From NCBI RefSeq assembly GCF_022513565.1, contig NZ_JAKWBE010000026.1, positions 62,001 to 126,000 on the forward strand: DNA of 64,000 nt, written 5' to 3'. Under the pieces are notes generated by a model. That model was not told the origin of the DNA and did no database searches. It saw only the letters and a list, made by a program, of their open reading frames with translations. Below are positions 34,711 through 43,089 of the stretch, piece after piece. Made by a program: the position numbers and the translations under genes. The stretch comes from Streptomyces gilvus. GTDB lineage: Bacteria > Actinomycetota > Actinomycetes > Streptomycetales > Streptomycetaceae. The number at the start of each line of letters is the position of its first letter. Position 1 is the stretch's first letter.

Positions 34711-35454
34711 TTACAGACCGGACTCGGCCGTGCGCACCAGGATGCGGCGGCAGTTCTCGCAGCGCACCACCGTGTCGGGGGCGGCCGCGCGGATCTCGTT
34801 GATGTCGGTGATGGCGAGCTCCTGGCGGCAGCCCTGGCAGGTGCGCTGGTAGAGCTTGGCCGCGCCGATGCCGCCCTGCTGCTCGCGCAGCTTGTCGTAG
34901 AGCTTGAGCAGGTCGGCGGGGATGGTGGCGGCGATGACCTCGCGCTCCTTGGTCACCGTGGCCACCTCGCCGTCGATCTCCTCGAAGGCCGCGTCCCGGC
35001 GCGCGGTCGCGTCGTCGATCTTCGACTGGACGGAAAAGACCCGCTCGGTCAGCTCGCGCACGCGCTCCTGCACGGACTCGATGCGCTCCATGACCTCCAG
35101 GACGACGTCCTCGAGGTCGCCCTGCCGCTTGGCGAGGGAGGCGATCTCACGCTGGAGGTTCTCCAGGTCCTTCGGGGAGGTCACCGCTCCGGAGTCCAGG
35201 CGCTGCTGGTCGCGGGCGGCGCGCTGGCGCACCTGGTCCACGTCCTGCTCGGCCTTGGTCTGCTCGCGGGCGGTGTCGCTCTCCTCGGTCTGCGCGGCGA
35301 CGAGCAGGTCGCGCAGCTGGGTGTGGTCCTTGGTGAGCGACTCGATCTCGGCGTGCTCGGGCAGGGACCTGCGCCGGTGCGCGAGCTGCTGCAGGCGGAC
35401 GTCGAGTGCCTGGACGTCGAGGAGTCGGATCTGGTCGGCGGGCGCGGCGTTCAG
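34711..35454 (-). CDS. Coiled-coil protein with C-terminal C4 zinc ribbon
   Basis: Protein of 247 residues. A long alpha-helical coiled coil fills residues 15-190 (QQRLDSGAVTSPKDLENLQR and the EVMERIESVQERVRELTERV repeats). It ends in a zinc ribbon, CQGC then CENC (two Cys-x-x-Cys knuckles), near 205-235. It belongs to a conserved actinobacterial family usually placed between nif3 and the RNase H gene; proposed RNA-binding role is not proven. The start appears to be CTG at 35454: the coding match begins NAAPADQIRLLDV right after it, a GGAG ribosome site sits 7 bases before, and it overlaps the nif3 stop (CTGA). A longer open frame upstream lies over nif3 and is not coding. Confidence 0.85.
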   Translation of the reverse strand: MNAAPADQIRLLDVQALDVRLQQLAHRRRSLPEHAEIESLTKDHTQLRDLLVAAQTEESDTAREQTKAEQDVDQVRQRAARDQQRLDSGAVTSPKDLENLQREIASLAKRQGDLEDVVLEVMERIESVQERVRELTERVFSVQSKIDDATARRDAAFEEIDGEVATVTKEREVIAATIPADLLKLYDKLREQQGGIGAAKLYQRTCQGCRQELAITDINEIRAAAPDTVVRCENCRRILVRTAESGL

Positions 35455-36296
35455 TTGGGGGCTCCAGGTGAAGGGGAGTGGCTGGTCCAGGGGTCGGTGA
35501 CCGTCTTCGAGACGTGGACGCGCAGGTCCCAGCCGTGGCGGTCGGAGATCTCGTCGAGCTGGGCTGCGGCCAGCTCGCACCAGGGCCACTCGGTGGCCCA
35601 GTGCGCCGCGTCGAGCAGCGCGAGGGGGCTGTGGAGGACGGCCTCGGAGGCCGGGTGGTGGCGCAGGTCGGCGGTGAGGAAGGCGTCGACGCCCGCCGCG
35701 CGGACCTGGTCGAAGAGGCTGTCGCCGGAGCCGCCGCTGACGGCGACCGTGCGGATGGTGGCCTCGGTGTCGCCGGCTACGCGGATGCCCTGCGCGGTGG
35801 CGGGCAGGCGTTCGGCGGCCCGTGCGGCGAAGTCGGCCAGGGTGAGCGGGTGGTCCAGTTCGCAGATGCGGCCCAGGCCGCGGCGGCCCTCGGGGTCGGT
35901 CGGGTCCGGTACGAGGGGACGTACGACCCGCAGGTCCAGGGCGCCGGCGAGGGCGTCGCTCACACCGGGGTCGGCCGTGTCCGCGTTGGTGTGGGCCACG
36001 TGCAGCGCGATGTCGTTCTTGATGAGGGTGTGCACGACCCGGCCCTTGAAGTGCGTGGCCGCCACCGTCGTCGTACCGCGCAGGTAGAGCGGGTGGTGGG
36101 TGACCAGCAGGTCGGCGTCGAGCTTGACCGCCTCGTCGACGATCTCCTGGACGGGGTCCACGGCGAACAGGACCCGGGTGACCTCCTGGTCGGGGTCGCC
36201 CACGACCGTGCCGACCGCGTCCCAGGACTCGGCCCGATCGGCGGGCCACAGGTTGTCCAGCGCGGCGATGACTTCAGACAGACGGGGCACGGACAA
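35451..36296 (-). CDS. Nif3-like dinuclear metal-centre protein
   Basis: Protein of 281 residues of the Nif3/YbgI (GTP cyclohydrolase 1 type 2-like) family. Metal ligands are visible in LLVTHHPLYLRG (near residue 64), LHVAHTNADTA (near 98) and a C-terminal LTADLRHHPASEAVLH. These proteins form hexameric toroids with a di-metal site; their physiological reaction is still unclear. It heads the nif3, zinc-ribbon, RNase H set, with a CTGA overlap to the next gene. Confidence 0.93.
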   Translation of the reverse strand: MSVPRLSEVIAALDNLWPADRAESWDAVGTVVGDPDQEVTRVLFAVDPVQEIVDEAVKLDADLLVTHHPLYLRGTTTVAATHFKGRVVHTLIKNDIALHVAHTNADTADPGVSDALAGALDLRVVRPLVPDPTDPEGRRGLGRICELDHPLTLADFAARAAERLPATAQGIRVAGDTEATIRTVAVSGGSGDSLFDQVRAAGVDAFLTADLRHHPASEAVLHSPLALLDAAHWATEWPWCELAAAQLDEISDRHGWDLRVHVSKTVTDPWTSHSPSPGAPN

Positions 36297-36322
36297 AAGG
36301 CTACCTGCCTGATCTGTGCCGT

Positions 36323-36445
36323 TGAACCGAAGGCCGGGGTGCAGATGAACCGAAAGCCGGGGTGCAGCTGAACCTAAGGCCGGGATGCAGATGAACCGAA
36401 AGTCGGGGAGCAGCTGAACTGAAGCCCGGGGAGCAGCTGAACCGA
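36323..36445. repeat. Tandem repeat of a 23-bp unit, about 5.3 copies
   Basis: The unit TGAACCGAAGGCCGGGGTGCAG plus A/C recurs at 36323, 36346, 36369, 36392 and 36415, with a partial copy from 36438. Copies differ at only a few positions, and the last base alternates A, C, A, C, C, giving a hint of a 46-bp superunit. The array fills the gap between nif3 and the following hypothetical gene. A period of 23 is not a multiple of three and frequent TGA in each unit excludes coding in that frame. Confidence 0.85.
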
Positions 36446-36601
36446 GACCGCCGTGCGCCGGTCAATGGTCCCCTTCAGCACAATCGCCCCCTCCCCCTCA
36501 GGCGAATCGTTCCGCTGCCATCCTTATGTGTGAAGCGTGAGCCTGGTGGTCCCACGTCCGTGCGTACGAAAACTAGCTTCGTGGCCGGAGGTGACCAGAC
36601 G

Positions 36602-37810
36602 ATGACGGTCTGTGCGATCGAGCCCGAGGCCGCCCCCGGGGACGAGGCCCCCCGGGCGGCCTGCGCCATCACCGCTGACGGCGCCTACGCCGCCCGCCTC
36701 GCGCTGGACGGCGGCTGCTGGTTCCCGGAGCGCTGGACGCTGGACGGCCCGGAGCCGTACGCCGTGCCGTTGCCCGGCAACCAGCCCGAGGAGCCCGGCA
36801 CCGAGGTGCAGCCGATGGGCGACGGGCGGGTGCTCATCCGGCGGGTGACGGAGGGGCGGCACGTCTTCTCGCTGCTGTATCCGACCGGCCCCGGCACCGG
36901 CGAGGTGCTGATCGGCGCGGTCGAGTGCCCGGACGAGGACACCCGGCTGGGGTTGCTGCCGCCGGCACCCGGGGGCGAGAAGGCGTACGCCCTCGCGGTG
37001 GGCCGGCGTTCCAGCACGCTGTGGCTGGTGGCGGGCGGGGTGTTCGGTCCCGAGCGGGTGACGGAGGTCCCGGGGCGTTGCTCGGGCGGGGCGTGGCTGG
37101 ACCACGCCGGGCGGATGCTGGCCCTGGACCGGGAGGCCGGGGGGCGGACGAAAGCGGTCGTGGTGGACCTGGAGCGGGGCGGCGAGGTGTCCCCGTTCCT
37201 GCAGATCGCCGACGGCAGCGACGACCGGCTGCTGCTGGCCGACCCGGACAGCGGACTGCTGCTGATCCGCTCGGACGCGCCGTCGCCCGGCGAGGACCGG
37301 CTGGGGTGGGGGGTGTTGGGCAGCACGCTGCCGGTGCGGTTCCCCGAGTGTCTGCGGGTGCCGGACTGCGCGGTGACGCCGTTCGCGATCCAGCCGGGGC
37401 GGATGCTGGTCCCGGAGAGCTGTGCGGTGGCGCTCCGGGTCGACGGGCCGATGGGCAGCTGGGTGGCGCTGTGGCGGCCGGACCGGCGGCAGGTGCACCA
37501 TCTCCCGGCGCCCGAGGGGTGGTTGACGGGGACGGGGCTGTGGACGCCGGACGGGGTGCTGCACCTGCCGTACGCCACGGCCGAGGTGCCGTGCGGGGTG
37601 GCGGGGGCGACCATGCCGGCGGACGACCCGGTGCCGAGTGCGGCGGCCGCGCGGGAGCCGGTCGCCGGGAGGCCGGACGGCCCGCCGGAGGACGGGAGTT
37701 CCGCAACGGCATCGGAGGAACGGCCGGTGGACGCGGAGCCTCCGGAGCCCGTCGTGACGCGTCCGGTGCCGTTGCGGGAGGCTCCGCTGGGACGTCTTGT
37801 AACGAAGTAG
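36602..37810 (+). CDS. Conserved-looking hypothetical protein, probable beta-propeller
   Basis: Protein of 402 residues I cannot assign to a named family. It consists of repeated strand-rich segments with Trp/Gly turns (CWFPERWTLDG, STLWLVAGGVFG, GSWVALWRPDRRQVHHLP, GLWTPDGVLHLPY) that suggest a propeller-type fold, followed by a disordered Pro/Glu/Ser tail from about 345. No signal peptide or membrane helix, so cytoplasmic. Start ATG 36602 has GGAGGT nine bases before it; an upstream GTG at 36530 lacks a ribosome site. Its position next to the nif3-RNase H core cluster suggests a core Streptomyces gene. Confidence 0.7.
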   Translation: MTVCAIEPEAAPGDEAPRAACAITADGAYAARLALDGGCWFPERWTLDGPEPYAVPLPGNQPEEPGTEVQPMGDGRVLIRRVTEGRHVFSLLYPTGPGTGEVLIGAVECPDEDTRLGLLPPAPGGEKAYALAVGRRSSTLWLVAGGVFGPERVTEVPGRCSGGAWLDHAGRMLALDREAGGRTKAVVVDLERGGEVSPFLQIADGSDDRLLLADPDSGLLLIRSDAPSPGEDRLGWGVLGSTLPVRFPECLRVPDCAVTPFAIQPGRMLVPESCAVALRVDGPMGSWVALWRPDRRQVHHLPAPEGWLTGTGLWTPDGVLHLPYATAEVPCGVAGATMPADDPVPSAAAAREPVAGRPDGPPEDGSSATASEERPVDAEPPEPVVTRPVPLREAPLGRLVTK

Positions 37811-37908
37811 TGCCGATGGGCCGTGGCGCCTGGATTCGGCCCGAGGTGTGCTGGTTAAACTCGCCGGGCTGTTAGAAAGATCATGTTGTTACGGGGTGAA
37901 TCCTTCCG

Positions 37909-38064
37909 ATGAGCGACACCAGCACGATGCAGCCGTTGTCCGCCGAGGCCCAGGAGGACGCCGGTCACGGTCGTCACCGGGGTCCGGTCTCGGTCCAGGA
38001 CGGTGACACGGCCCCTCAGGGCCGTCACCGCAAGCAGTCCGAGGACACGGGGACGGCTGCCTGA
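37909..38064 (+). CDS. Small 51-residue protein with two GRHR motifs
   Basis: ATG 37909 opens a 51-residue frame, MSDTSTMQPLSAEAQEDAGH at the start and ending with TGA 38062-38064. It has two similar basic motifs (HGRHRGP and QGRHRKQ) in an otherwise acidic, probably disordered chain, and no signal peptide. G/C-ending codons and a strong terminator 8 bases beyond the stop support a real short transcript. Function unknown. Confidence 0.6.
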   Translation: MSDTSTMQPLSAEAQEDAGHGRHRGPVSVQDGDTAPQGRHRKQSEDTGTAA

Positions 38065-38072
38065 GAGCAGAG

Positions 38073-38126
38073 AGCAGACGGAAGGGCCCGCACGTCACTG
38101 CCGATGTGCGGGCCCTTCCGTCTGCT
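38073..38126. terminator. 21-bp perfect stem terminator
   Basis: AGCAGACGGAAGGGCCCGCAC (38073-38093) pairs without mismatch with its complement at 38106-38126 around a 12-base loop. It lies between the 51-residue gene and the convergent SDR gene, so it can stop transcription from both sides. No T-run follows, which is usual in Streptomyces. Just beyond it, 38131-38165 carries GCCATGTCCTGAAC repeated two and a half times. Confidence 0.88.
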
Positions 38127-38166
38127 GAAGGCCATGTCCTGAACGCCATGTCCTGAACGCCATGTC

Positions 38167-39156
38167 CTACGTGCGTTTCAGGCCCAGCACCTCCACCGCC
38201 CCGAACGTCTCCCCCTCCGGGCGTTCCGCGTAGTGCGGGGTGAGGACGGCGTCCAGCTCGTCGTACGTGAACGTGTCCTGCTTGCTGTCGAACTTGGCCC
38301 GCACCCGCGGCCGGTCGACGATCGCCACCATGCCGCCGTGCACGACGAGGAGCTGTCCGTTGACGCGGGACGCGGCGGGCGAGGCCAAGTAGCCGACCAG
38401 CGGGGCGACATGCTCGGGCGAGAGCGGGTCGATGCCGTCGTCGGGTTCCTGGAAGCCGGCGAAGACGTCCTCGGTCATCCGGGTACGGGCGCGGGGGCAG
38501 ATGGCGTTGGCGGTGACCCCGTACTTGGCGAGCGCGAGGGCCGTCGAGGTGGTCAGGCCGACGATTCCGCCCTTGGCCGCCGCGTAGTTGGGCTGGCCCG
38601 CGGAGCCCGCGAGGAAGGCCTCCGAGGACGTGTTGACGATACGGCCGTAGACCGGGGCGCCCGTCGCCTTGGAGCGTTCGCGCCAGTGGGCGGCGGCGAA
38701 GTGGGTCGTGTTGAAGTGGCCCTTGAGGTGGACCCGGATCACCGAGTCCCACTCCCCCTCGGTCATGGAGAACACCATCCGGTCGCGCAGGATGCCCGCG
38801 TTGTTGACCAGGACGTCCAGCTTCCCGAACTCCCCGACCGCCAACTCGACCAGTTCGCGGGCCTGTTGGAAGTCGGCCACGTCGCCGGTGTGCGCCAGGG
38901 CCCGCCCGCCCGTCGCACGGATCTCGGCGGCGACCTCCTCGGCGGGGCCCGTGGAGGCCTCCCCCGTGCCGTCCCGGCCCGGCTGGCCGAAGTCGTTGAC
39001 GACGACGGCCGCGCCGAGCCGGGCGAGCTCCAGCGCCTCGGCCCGGCCCAGGCCTCGACCGGCGCCCGTGACGACGGCAGCCAGTCCCGCAAGAGGCAAC
39101 GACTCACGTGGTAGCGGCTCACCCGGCAACGACTCGTGTGGCAGCGACACGGACAC
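38167..39156 (-). CDS. SDR-family beta-hydroxyacyl-CoA dehydrogenase (Hsd4A-like)
   Basis: Short-chain dehydrogenase of 329 residues. The NAD-binding TGAGRGLGRAEA is near residue 31, NNAG near 115, and the catalytic Ser-Tyr-Lys in NTSSEAFLAG then PNYAAAKGG near 175-190. The extra FGQPGRDG insertion and length resemble the dehydrogenase module of peroxisomal multifunctional enzyme 2 and actinobacterial Hsd4A of steroid side-chain beta-oxidation. The first 22 residues repeat LP-ES-LP and look like a recent local duplication; the true start could be later. Last gene of the MaoC-ADH-SDR operon, 9 bases after the ADH stop, probably under the KstR-like box at 41211. Confidence 0.88.
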   Translation of the reverse strand: MSVSLPHESLPGEPLPRESLPLAGLAAVVTGAGRGLGRAEALELARLGAAVVVNDFGQPGRDGTGEASTGPAEEVAAEIRATGGRALAHTGDVADFQQARELVELAVGEFGKLDVLVNNAGILRDRMVFSMTEGEWDSVIRVHLKGHFNTTHFAAAHWRERSKATGAPVYGRIVNTSSEAFLAGSAGQPNYAAAKGGIVGLTTSTALALAKYGVTANAICPRARTRMTEDVFAGFQEPDDGIDPLSPEHVAPLVGYLASPAASRVNGQLLVVHGGMVAIVDRPRVRAKFDSKQDTFTYDELDAVLTPHYAERPEGETFGAVEVLGLKRT

Positions 39157-39165
39157 CCCCGGCCC

Positions 39166-40242
39166 TCAGATCTCGATGCACGTACGGAGCGCGGTCCCCG
39201 AACGCATCTGGTCCAGCGCCTCGTTGATCTCGCTCAGCGGCACCCGGTGGGTGATCAGGCCCTCCAGGTCGACGCGGCCGGCCCGCCACAGGGCGATGGT
39301 GCGTTCGTAGGAGCGCAGGACGTCGCCGCCGCCGTACATGGACGGCAGGATGCGCTTCTCGTCGAAGAACAGCTCGAACATGTTGAGCTGCAGGAAGTCG
39401 TCCATGGCGCCCGCGCCGACGACCACGAGGGTGCCGCCGCGCCGGGTGTTCTCGTACGCCGTGCGGGCGGTGGCCGACTTGCCGACGACCTCGAAGACGT
39501 AGTCGAAGCCCTCGCCGCCGGTGACGTCCTGCTTGGCGGTGGCCAGCTCGTCGGGCGAAACAGCCTTGGTGGCACCGAACTTGAGCGCTGACTCACGGCG
39601 CGCGGCGACCGGGTCGACGGCGACGATCTCGGCGGCGCCCTTCAGCCGCGCCCCCTGGATCGCGGAGATGCCGACGCCTCCGCAGCCGATGACGGCGACC
39701 GACGAACCGGCCTCCACGTCGGCGGTGTTGAGGGCGGCCCCGAGGCCCGTGGTGACCCCGCAGCCGATCAGCGCGGCGATGTCGAAGGGCACGTCGTCGG
39801 GGATCGGCACCGCGCAGCCGGCGTCGACGACGACCTCCTCGGCGAAGGTGCCAGTGCCCGCGAAGCCGAAGACGTCACCGCCGGGGCGCTTGAAGTTGGG
39901 GGTGCCGGCGTTCATGAACCCGGCCAGGCACAGTTCGGTCTGGCCGCGTTTGCAGGCCGGACAGGCGCCGCAGGCCGGCAGCCAGCAGACGACGACCCGG
40001 TCGCCGGGCTTGACGCGGGTGACGCCCTCCCCGACCTCCAGGACCTCGCCCGCGCCCTCGTGCCCGGGCACGAACGGCGCCGGCTGCGGCAGCACCCCGT
40101 TCATCGCGGACAGGTCCGAGTGGCACAGCCCCGTGGCCCGTATCCGGATCCGCACCCTGCCGGGTCCGAAGCCCGTCGGTTCGACGTCGTCGAGGACCTC
40201 CAGCTTGTCCTGGCCGATCTCGTTCAGTACGGCTGCTCGCAT
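39166..40242 (-). CDS. Zinc-dependent alcohol dehydrogenase (MDR family)
   Basis: Medium-chain dehydrogenase of 358 residues. The catalytic zinc Cys is in TGLCHSDLSA near residue 37 and the His-Glu pair in PGHEGAG near 60. The structural-zinc lobe CGACPACKRGQTELC is near 90, and the nucleotide site GCGGVGISAIQGA near 180. It oxidises an alcohol intermediate with NAD; substrate unknown. It sits 29 bases after MaoC and 9 before the SDR gene in one transcript, so a role in lipid or sterol side-chain breakdown is likely. Confidence 0.92.
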   Translation of the reverse strand: MRAAVLNEIGQDKLEVLDDVEPTGFGPGRVRIRIRATGLCHSDLSAMNGVLPQPAPFVPGHEGAGEVLEVGEGVTRVKPGDRVVVCWLPACGACPACKRGQTELCLAGFMNAGTPNFKRPGGDVFGFAGTGTFAEEVVVDAGCAVPIPDDVPFDIAALIGCGVTTGLGAALNTADVEAGSSVAVIGCGGVGISAIQGARLKGAAEIVAVDPVAARRESALKFGATKAVSPDELATAKQDVTGGEGFDYVFEVVGKSATARTAYENTRRGGTLVVVGAGAMDDFLQLNMFELFFDEKRILPSMYGGGDVLRSYERTIALWRAGRVDLEGLITHRVPLSEINEALDQMRSGTALRTCIEI

Positions 40243-40271
40243 GGTGCGGCTCCCCTCAAGTCAGCTGGGAT

Positions 40272-41129
40272 TCAGGAGTGTTCGACGACGGTGTCGGCGA
40301 GGACGGGCGCGTCGTCCCGCTCGACGGCGCTGACGGCGACCCTGGTGGACTCCGCGGTGTGCCACATGCGCACGCGCAGGGTCTCGCCGGGGTAGACGAC
40401 GCCGGCGAAGCGGGTCGTGTACGAGCGCACCCGGCCGACGTCGCCGCCCAGCAGCGTGTCGACGACCGCCTTCAGCGTCATGCCGTAGGTGCACAGGCCG
40501 TGCAGGATGGGCTTCTCGAACCCGGCGAGCTTGGCGAACTCGGGGTCGGCGTGCAGTGAGTTGAAGTCCCCGGAGAGGCGGTAGAGCAGGGCCTGGTCCT
40601 CGCGGACGGTGCGTTCGACGGTCCGGTCGGGTTCGCCGGTGGGGTCGTCGAGGCGGGTGGAGGGGCCGCGGTCGCCGCCCCAGCCGCCCTCGCCCCGTAC
40701 GAAGATCTGGGCGTCGTTGGTCCACAACGGGCCGTCGGCGTCGGCGACTTCGGTGCGCATGACCAGGACGGCCGCCTTGCCCTTGTCGTAGACGGCGGCG
40801 ATACGGCCCGTGGCGGTGGCGATGCCTCGGGCCGGGATGGGGCGGTGCAGGGTGAGCGACTGGCCGCCGTGCAGGACCTTGGCGAGGTCGACGTCGATGC
40901 CCGGCATCGACAGTCCGCTGATCACGCCCGGTGAGCCGGAGCCGGCGACGGTGGCGAAACTGGGCAGCACGTGCAGCCGGGACTCCAGGGTGTAGCGCAG
41001 CTCGTCGGGGTCGGTGGCGGGGACGCCGGCGCCGATGCCGAGGTGGTAGAGCTGGACGTCCTTGGTGGTCCAGGTCAGCTCGCCGGTCCGGGGTTCGGCG
41101 GCGAGGGCCTTGGCTGCGTCGATGGGCAT
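40272..41129 (-). CDS. MaoC-like enoyl-CoA hydratase (Hsd4B-like)
   Basis: Protein of 285 residues with two hot-dog domains. The C-terminal one has the hydratase-2 active-site pattern YRLSGDFNSLHADPEFA then ILHGLCTYG (Asp/His pair near residues 187-192). It hydrates 2-enoyl-CoA to (R)-3-hydroxyacyl-CoA in the same pathway as the SDR two genes downstream; together they mirror the two halves of multifunctional enzyme 2. Start ATG 41129 has AGGAG four bases before it. First gene of the operon, with a KstR-like palindrome 82-95 bases upstream. Confidence 0.9.
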   Translation of the reverse strand: MPIDAAKALAAEPRTGELTWTTKDVQLYHLGIGAGVPATDPDELRYTLESRLHVLPSFATVAGSGSPGVISGLSMPGIDVDLAKVLHGGQSLTLHRPIPARGIATATGRIAAVYDKGKAAVLVMRTEVADADGPLWTNDAQIFVRGEGGWGGDRGPSTRLDDPTGEPDRTVERTVREDQALLYRLSGDFNSLHADPEFAKLAGFEKPILHGLCTYGMTLKAVVDTLLGGDVGRVRSYTTRFAGVVYPGETLRVRMWHTAESTRVAVSAVERDDAPVLADTVVEHS

Positions 41130-41210
41130 GGGGCTCCTGAAGGTGGCGACTGAAGACCCCGGTGCGGCCGTCCGCACCGTCGGCCGCACCGAGGTCGCTG
41201 CGGGCCGATC

Positions 41211-41224
41211 TAGAACGCGTTCCA
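41211..41224. promoter_or_regulatory. KstR-like operator before the MaoC-ADH-SDR operon
   Basis: TAGAACGCGTTCCA, a near-perfect dyad matching the known KstR core AACnnGTT with the flanking T and A. It lies 82 bases before the MaoC start and upstream of the divergent ABC transporter gene (ATG 41372), so it could affect either. One of five matching sites in the window. Confidence 0.75.
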
Positions 41225-41371
41225 GTCCGGCGCCCCTTGTATAGCCCAGCGCACCGCCATTGTGAAGGCTCCTGACGCCGTGTCAGGTGACGGGGGCCGG
41301 GACATTTGTACTGCCCGGGTCCGTACAAGCGCATCTGCCGGGCGCGCGCCGGGGTCCGTAGCGTCGCAGGC

Positions 41372-42292
41372 ATGACAGTCGTAGGGATGACATCGGACAC
41401 CGAACCGGCCGTGTCCTTCACGGGGGCGGTCAAGAACTACGGCACGGTACGGGCCGTCGACGGCGTCGACCTCGCCGTCGCGCCCGGTGAGACAGTCGCG
41501 CTGCTCGGCCGCAACGGGGCCGGGAAGTCGACGGCGATCTCGCTGCTGCTCGGGCTGATCGAGCCGGACGAGGGGAGCGTGCGGCTGTTCGGCGCGCACC
41601 CGGAGCGTGCGGTGCGGGACGGACGGGTGGGCGCGATGCTGCAGGAGGCGCGGGCGGTGCCCCGGGTCACCGTGCGGGAGCTGGTCACCTTCGTCGCCGG
41701 GCGCTATCCGACGCCGATGCCGGTCGCGCGGGCCCTGGAGCTGGCCGGGATCGCGGAACTGGCGGGCCGCCGGCTGGACCGGCTGTCCGGCGGGCAGGTC
41801 CAGCGGGTGCGGTTCGCGCTCGCCCTCGCCGGGAGCCCGGCACTGCTCGTGCTGGACGAGCCGACGTCCGCGCTGGACGTCGAGGCGCGGCAGGCGTTCT
41901 GGACGTCGATGCGGGGCTACGCTCGCCGCGGCCACACCGTCCTGTTCTCCACGCACCACCTCCAGGAGGCCGACGCCTACGCGGACCGCATCCTCGTCGT
42001 CGACCGCGGGCGGATCGTCGCCGACGGCACCGGCGAGCAGCTCAAACGCTCGGTCGGCGGCGGCCTGGTCGCCTTCGACCTCGCCGGCCGGCCCTCGGAC
42101 GGCCTGGAGCGGCTGCCGGGCGTGCGGTCCCTGGAGATCCGCGGGGACCGGGCCCGGCTGCGCACCGACGACCCGGACGCGACGGTCCTCGCCCTCGCGG
42201 CGGTGGGCGCGATACGCGGCCTGGAGGTCGCCCCCGCCTCCCTGGACGAGGCGTTCCTGGCCCTGACCTCATCGGTCACGGAGGCGGCGTGA
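41372..42292 (+). CDS. ABC transporter ATP-binding protein
   Basis: ABC ATPase of 306 residues: Walker A GRNGAGKST near residue 45, signature LSGGQVQR near 138, Walker B LLVLDEPTS near 160, H-loop FSTHHLQEAD near 195. The C-terminal 90 residues form the extra domain seen in drug- and antibiotic-export ATPases. With the permease (start 65 bases on) and the two-component system that follows, it forms a typical stress-responsive exporter operon. An alternative start is ATG 41387. Confidence 0.93.
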   Translation: MTVVGMTSDTEPAVSFTGAVKNYGTVRAVDGVDLAVAPGETVALLGRNGAGKSTAISLLLGLIEPDEGSVRLFGAHPERAVRDGRVGAMLQEARAVPRVTVRELVTFVAGRYPTPMPVARALELAGIAELAGRRLDRLSGGQVQRVRFALALAGSPALLVLDEPTSALDVEARQAFWTSMRGYARRGHTVLFSTHHLQEADAYADRILVVDRGRIVADGTGEQLKRSVGGGLVAFDLAGRPSDGLERLPGVRSLEIRGDRARLRTDDPDATVLALAAVGAIRGLEVAPASLDEAFLALTSSVTEAA

Positions 42293-42357
42293 ACGCCCGA
42301 CCGTCCGCACGACGACCGCACCACGTCCCCTCGGTCACCCGTCACGGAGGCTCCGCG

Positions 42358-43074
42358 ATGTTCGACTACCTGAAGCTCGAAGTGCGCCGCACCCTGCGGG
42401 ACGTCGGTTTCGTCGTGGGCGGGATCGCGATGCCGGTGCTGATGTACCTGCTGTTCACCAACCTCGGTGCGGACGACGGCACGTGGAAGACCGGGGCGAT
42501 GGTCGGGATGGCCGGGTACGGGGCCGTCGGCTGTGCGCTCAACACCGGCGGCGGGGTCGCCGAGGACCGGGCGATCGGATGGCTGCGGCAGCTCAGGGTG
42601 ACCCCGATGACACCGCGCCAGGTCGTCGTCGGCAGGACCCTGACCGGCTCGGTGACCGTCGTACCGGCGATCGTGGCGGTGCTCGCGGCGGGCGGGCTGC
42701 TCAACGGCGTACGGCTGGCCGTGTGGCAGTGGGCGGCGATCGCGGTGCTGCTGTGGCTGGGCTCGGTGCCCTTCACCCTGCTGGGCCTGGGCAACGGCTA
42801 CCGGCTGACCGGCCAGACCACCGGCGTCACCAACATGGCCTGCAACCTGGGCCTCGCCGTCCTCGGCGGCCTGTGGTTCCCGGTCGCCCTCTTCCCAAAC
42901 TGGCTGCGCACCGTGTCGGCCTGCACCCCCACCTACCGCTTCGCCGAACTCGGCACCTCCGTCGCGTCCGGCCACGCGCCGACGCTCGGCGCGGTCGCGG
43001 TGCTGTCCGCCTGGTTGCTGGCGTTCGGTTCATACGCTGTGCTGTCGTACCGACGCGGTGCGGGCACCAGCTGA
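42358..43074 (+). CDS. ABC transporter permease (ABC-2 type)
   Basis: Membrane protein of 238 residues with six predicted helices (ABC-2 family). MFDYLKLEVRRTLRDVGFVV is the usual amphipathic start, followed by helices ending in the re-entrant NMACNLGLAVLGGLWFP stretch near residue 165. CACGGAGG lies nine bases before ATG 42358. It partners the ATPase just upstream as an exporter; substrate unknown. Confidence 0.92.
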   Translation: MFDYLKLEVRRTLRDVGFVVGGIAMPVLMYLLFTNLGADDGTWKTGAMVGMAGYGAVGCALNTGGGVAEDRAIGWLRQLRVTPMTPRQVVVGRTLTGSVTVVPAIVAVLAAGGLLNGVRLAVWQWAAIAVLLWLGSVPFTLLGLGNGYRLTGQTTGVTNMACNLGLAVLGGLWFPVALFPNWLRTVSACTPTYRFAELGTSVASGHAPTLGAVAVLSAWLLAFGSYAVLSYRRGAGTS

Positions 43075-43089
43075 CCGGGGGAACGGGAC

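Noticed and set aside
35455..36249. Upstream extension of the zinc-ribbon frame over nif3 (512 codons in total)
   Set aside because: The added part is Arg/Pro-rich shadow of nif3; the coiled-coil match starts at the CTG.
36323..36445. CRISPR array
   Set aside because: The repeats are directly adjacent with no spacers and period 23.
38131..38165. GCCATGTCCTGAAC repeated two and a half times as a regulatory iteron set
   Set aside because: Too short, directly abutting, next to a terminator and the SDR stop; looks like slippage.
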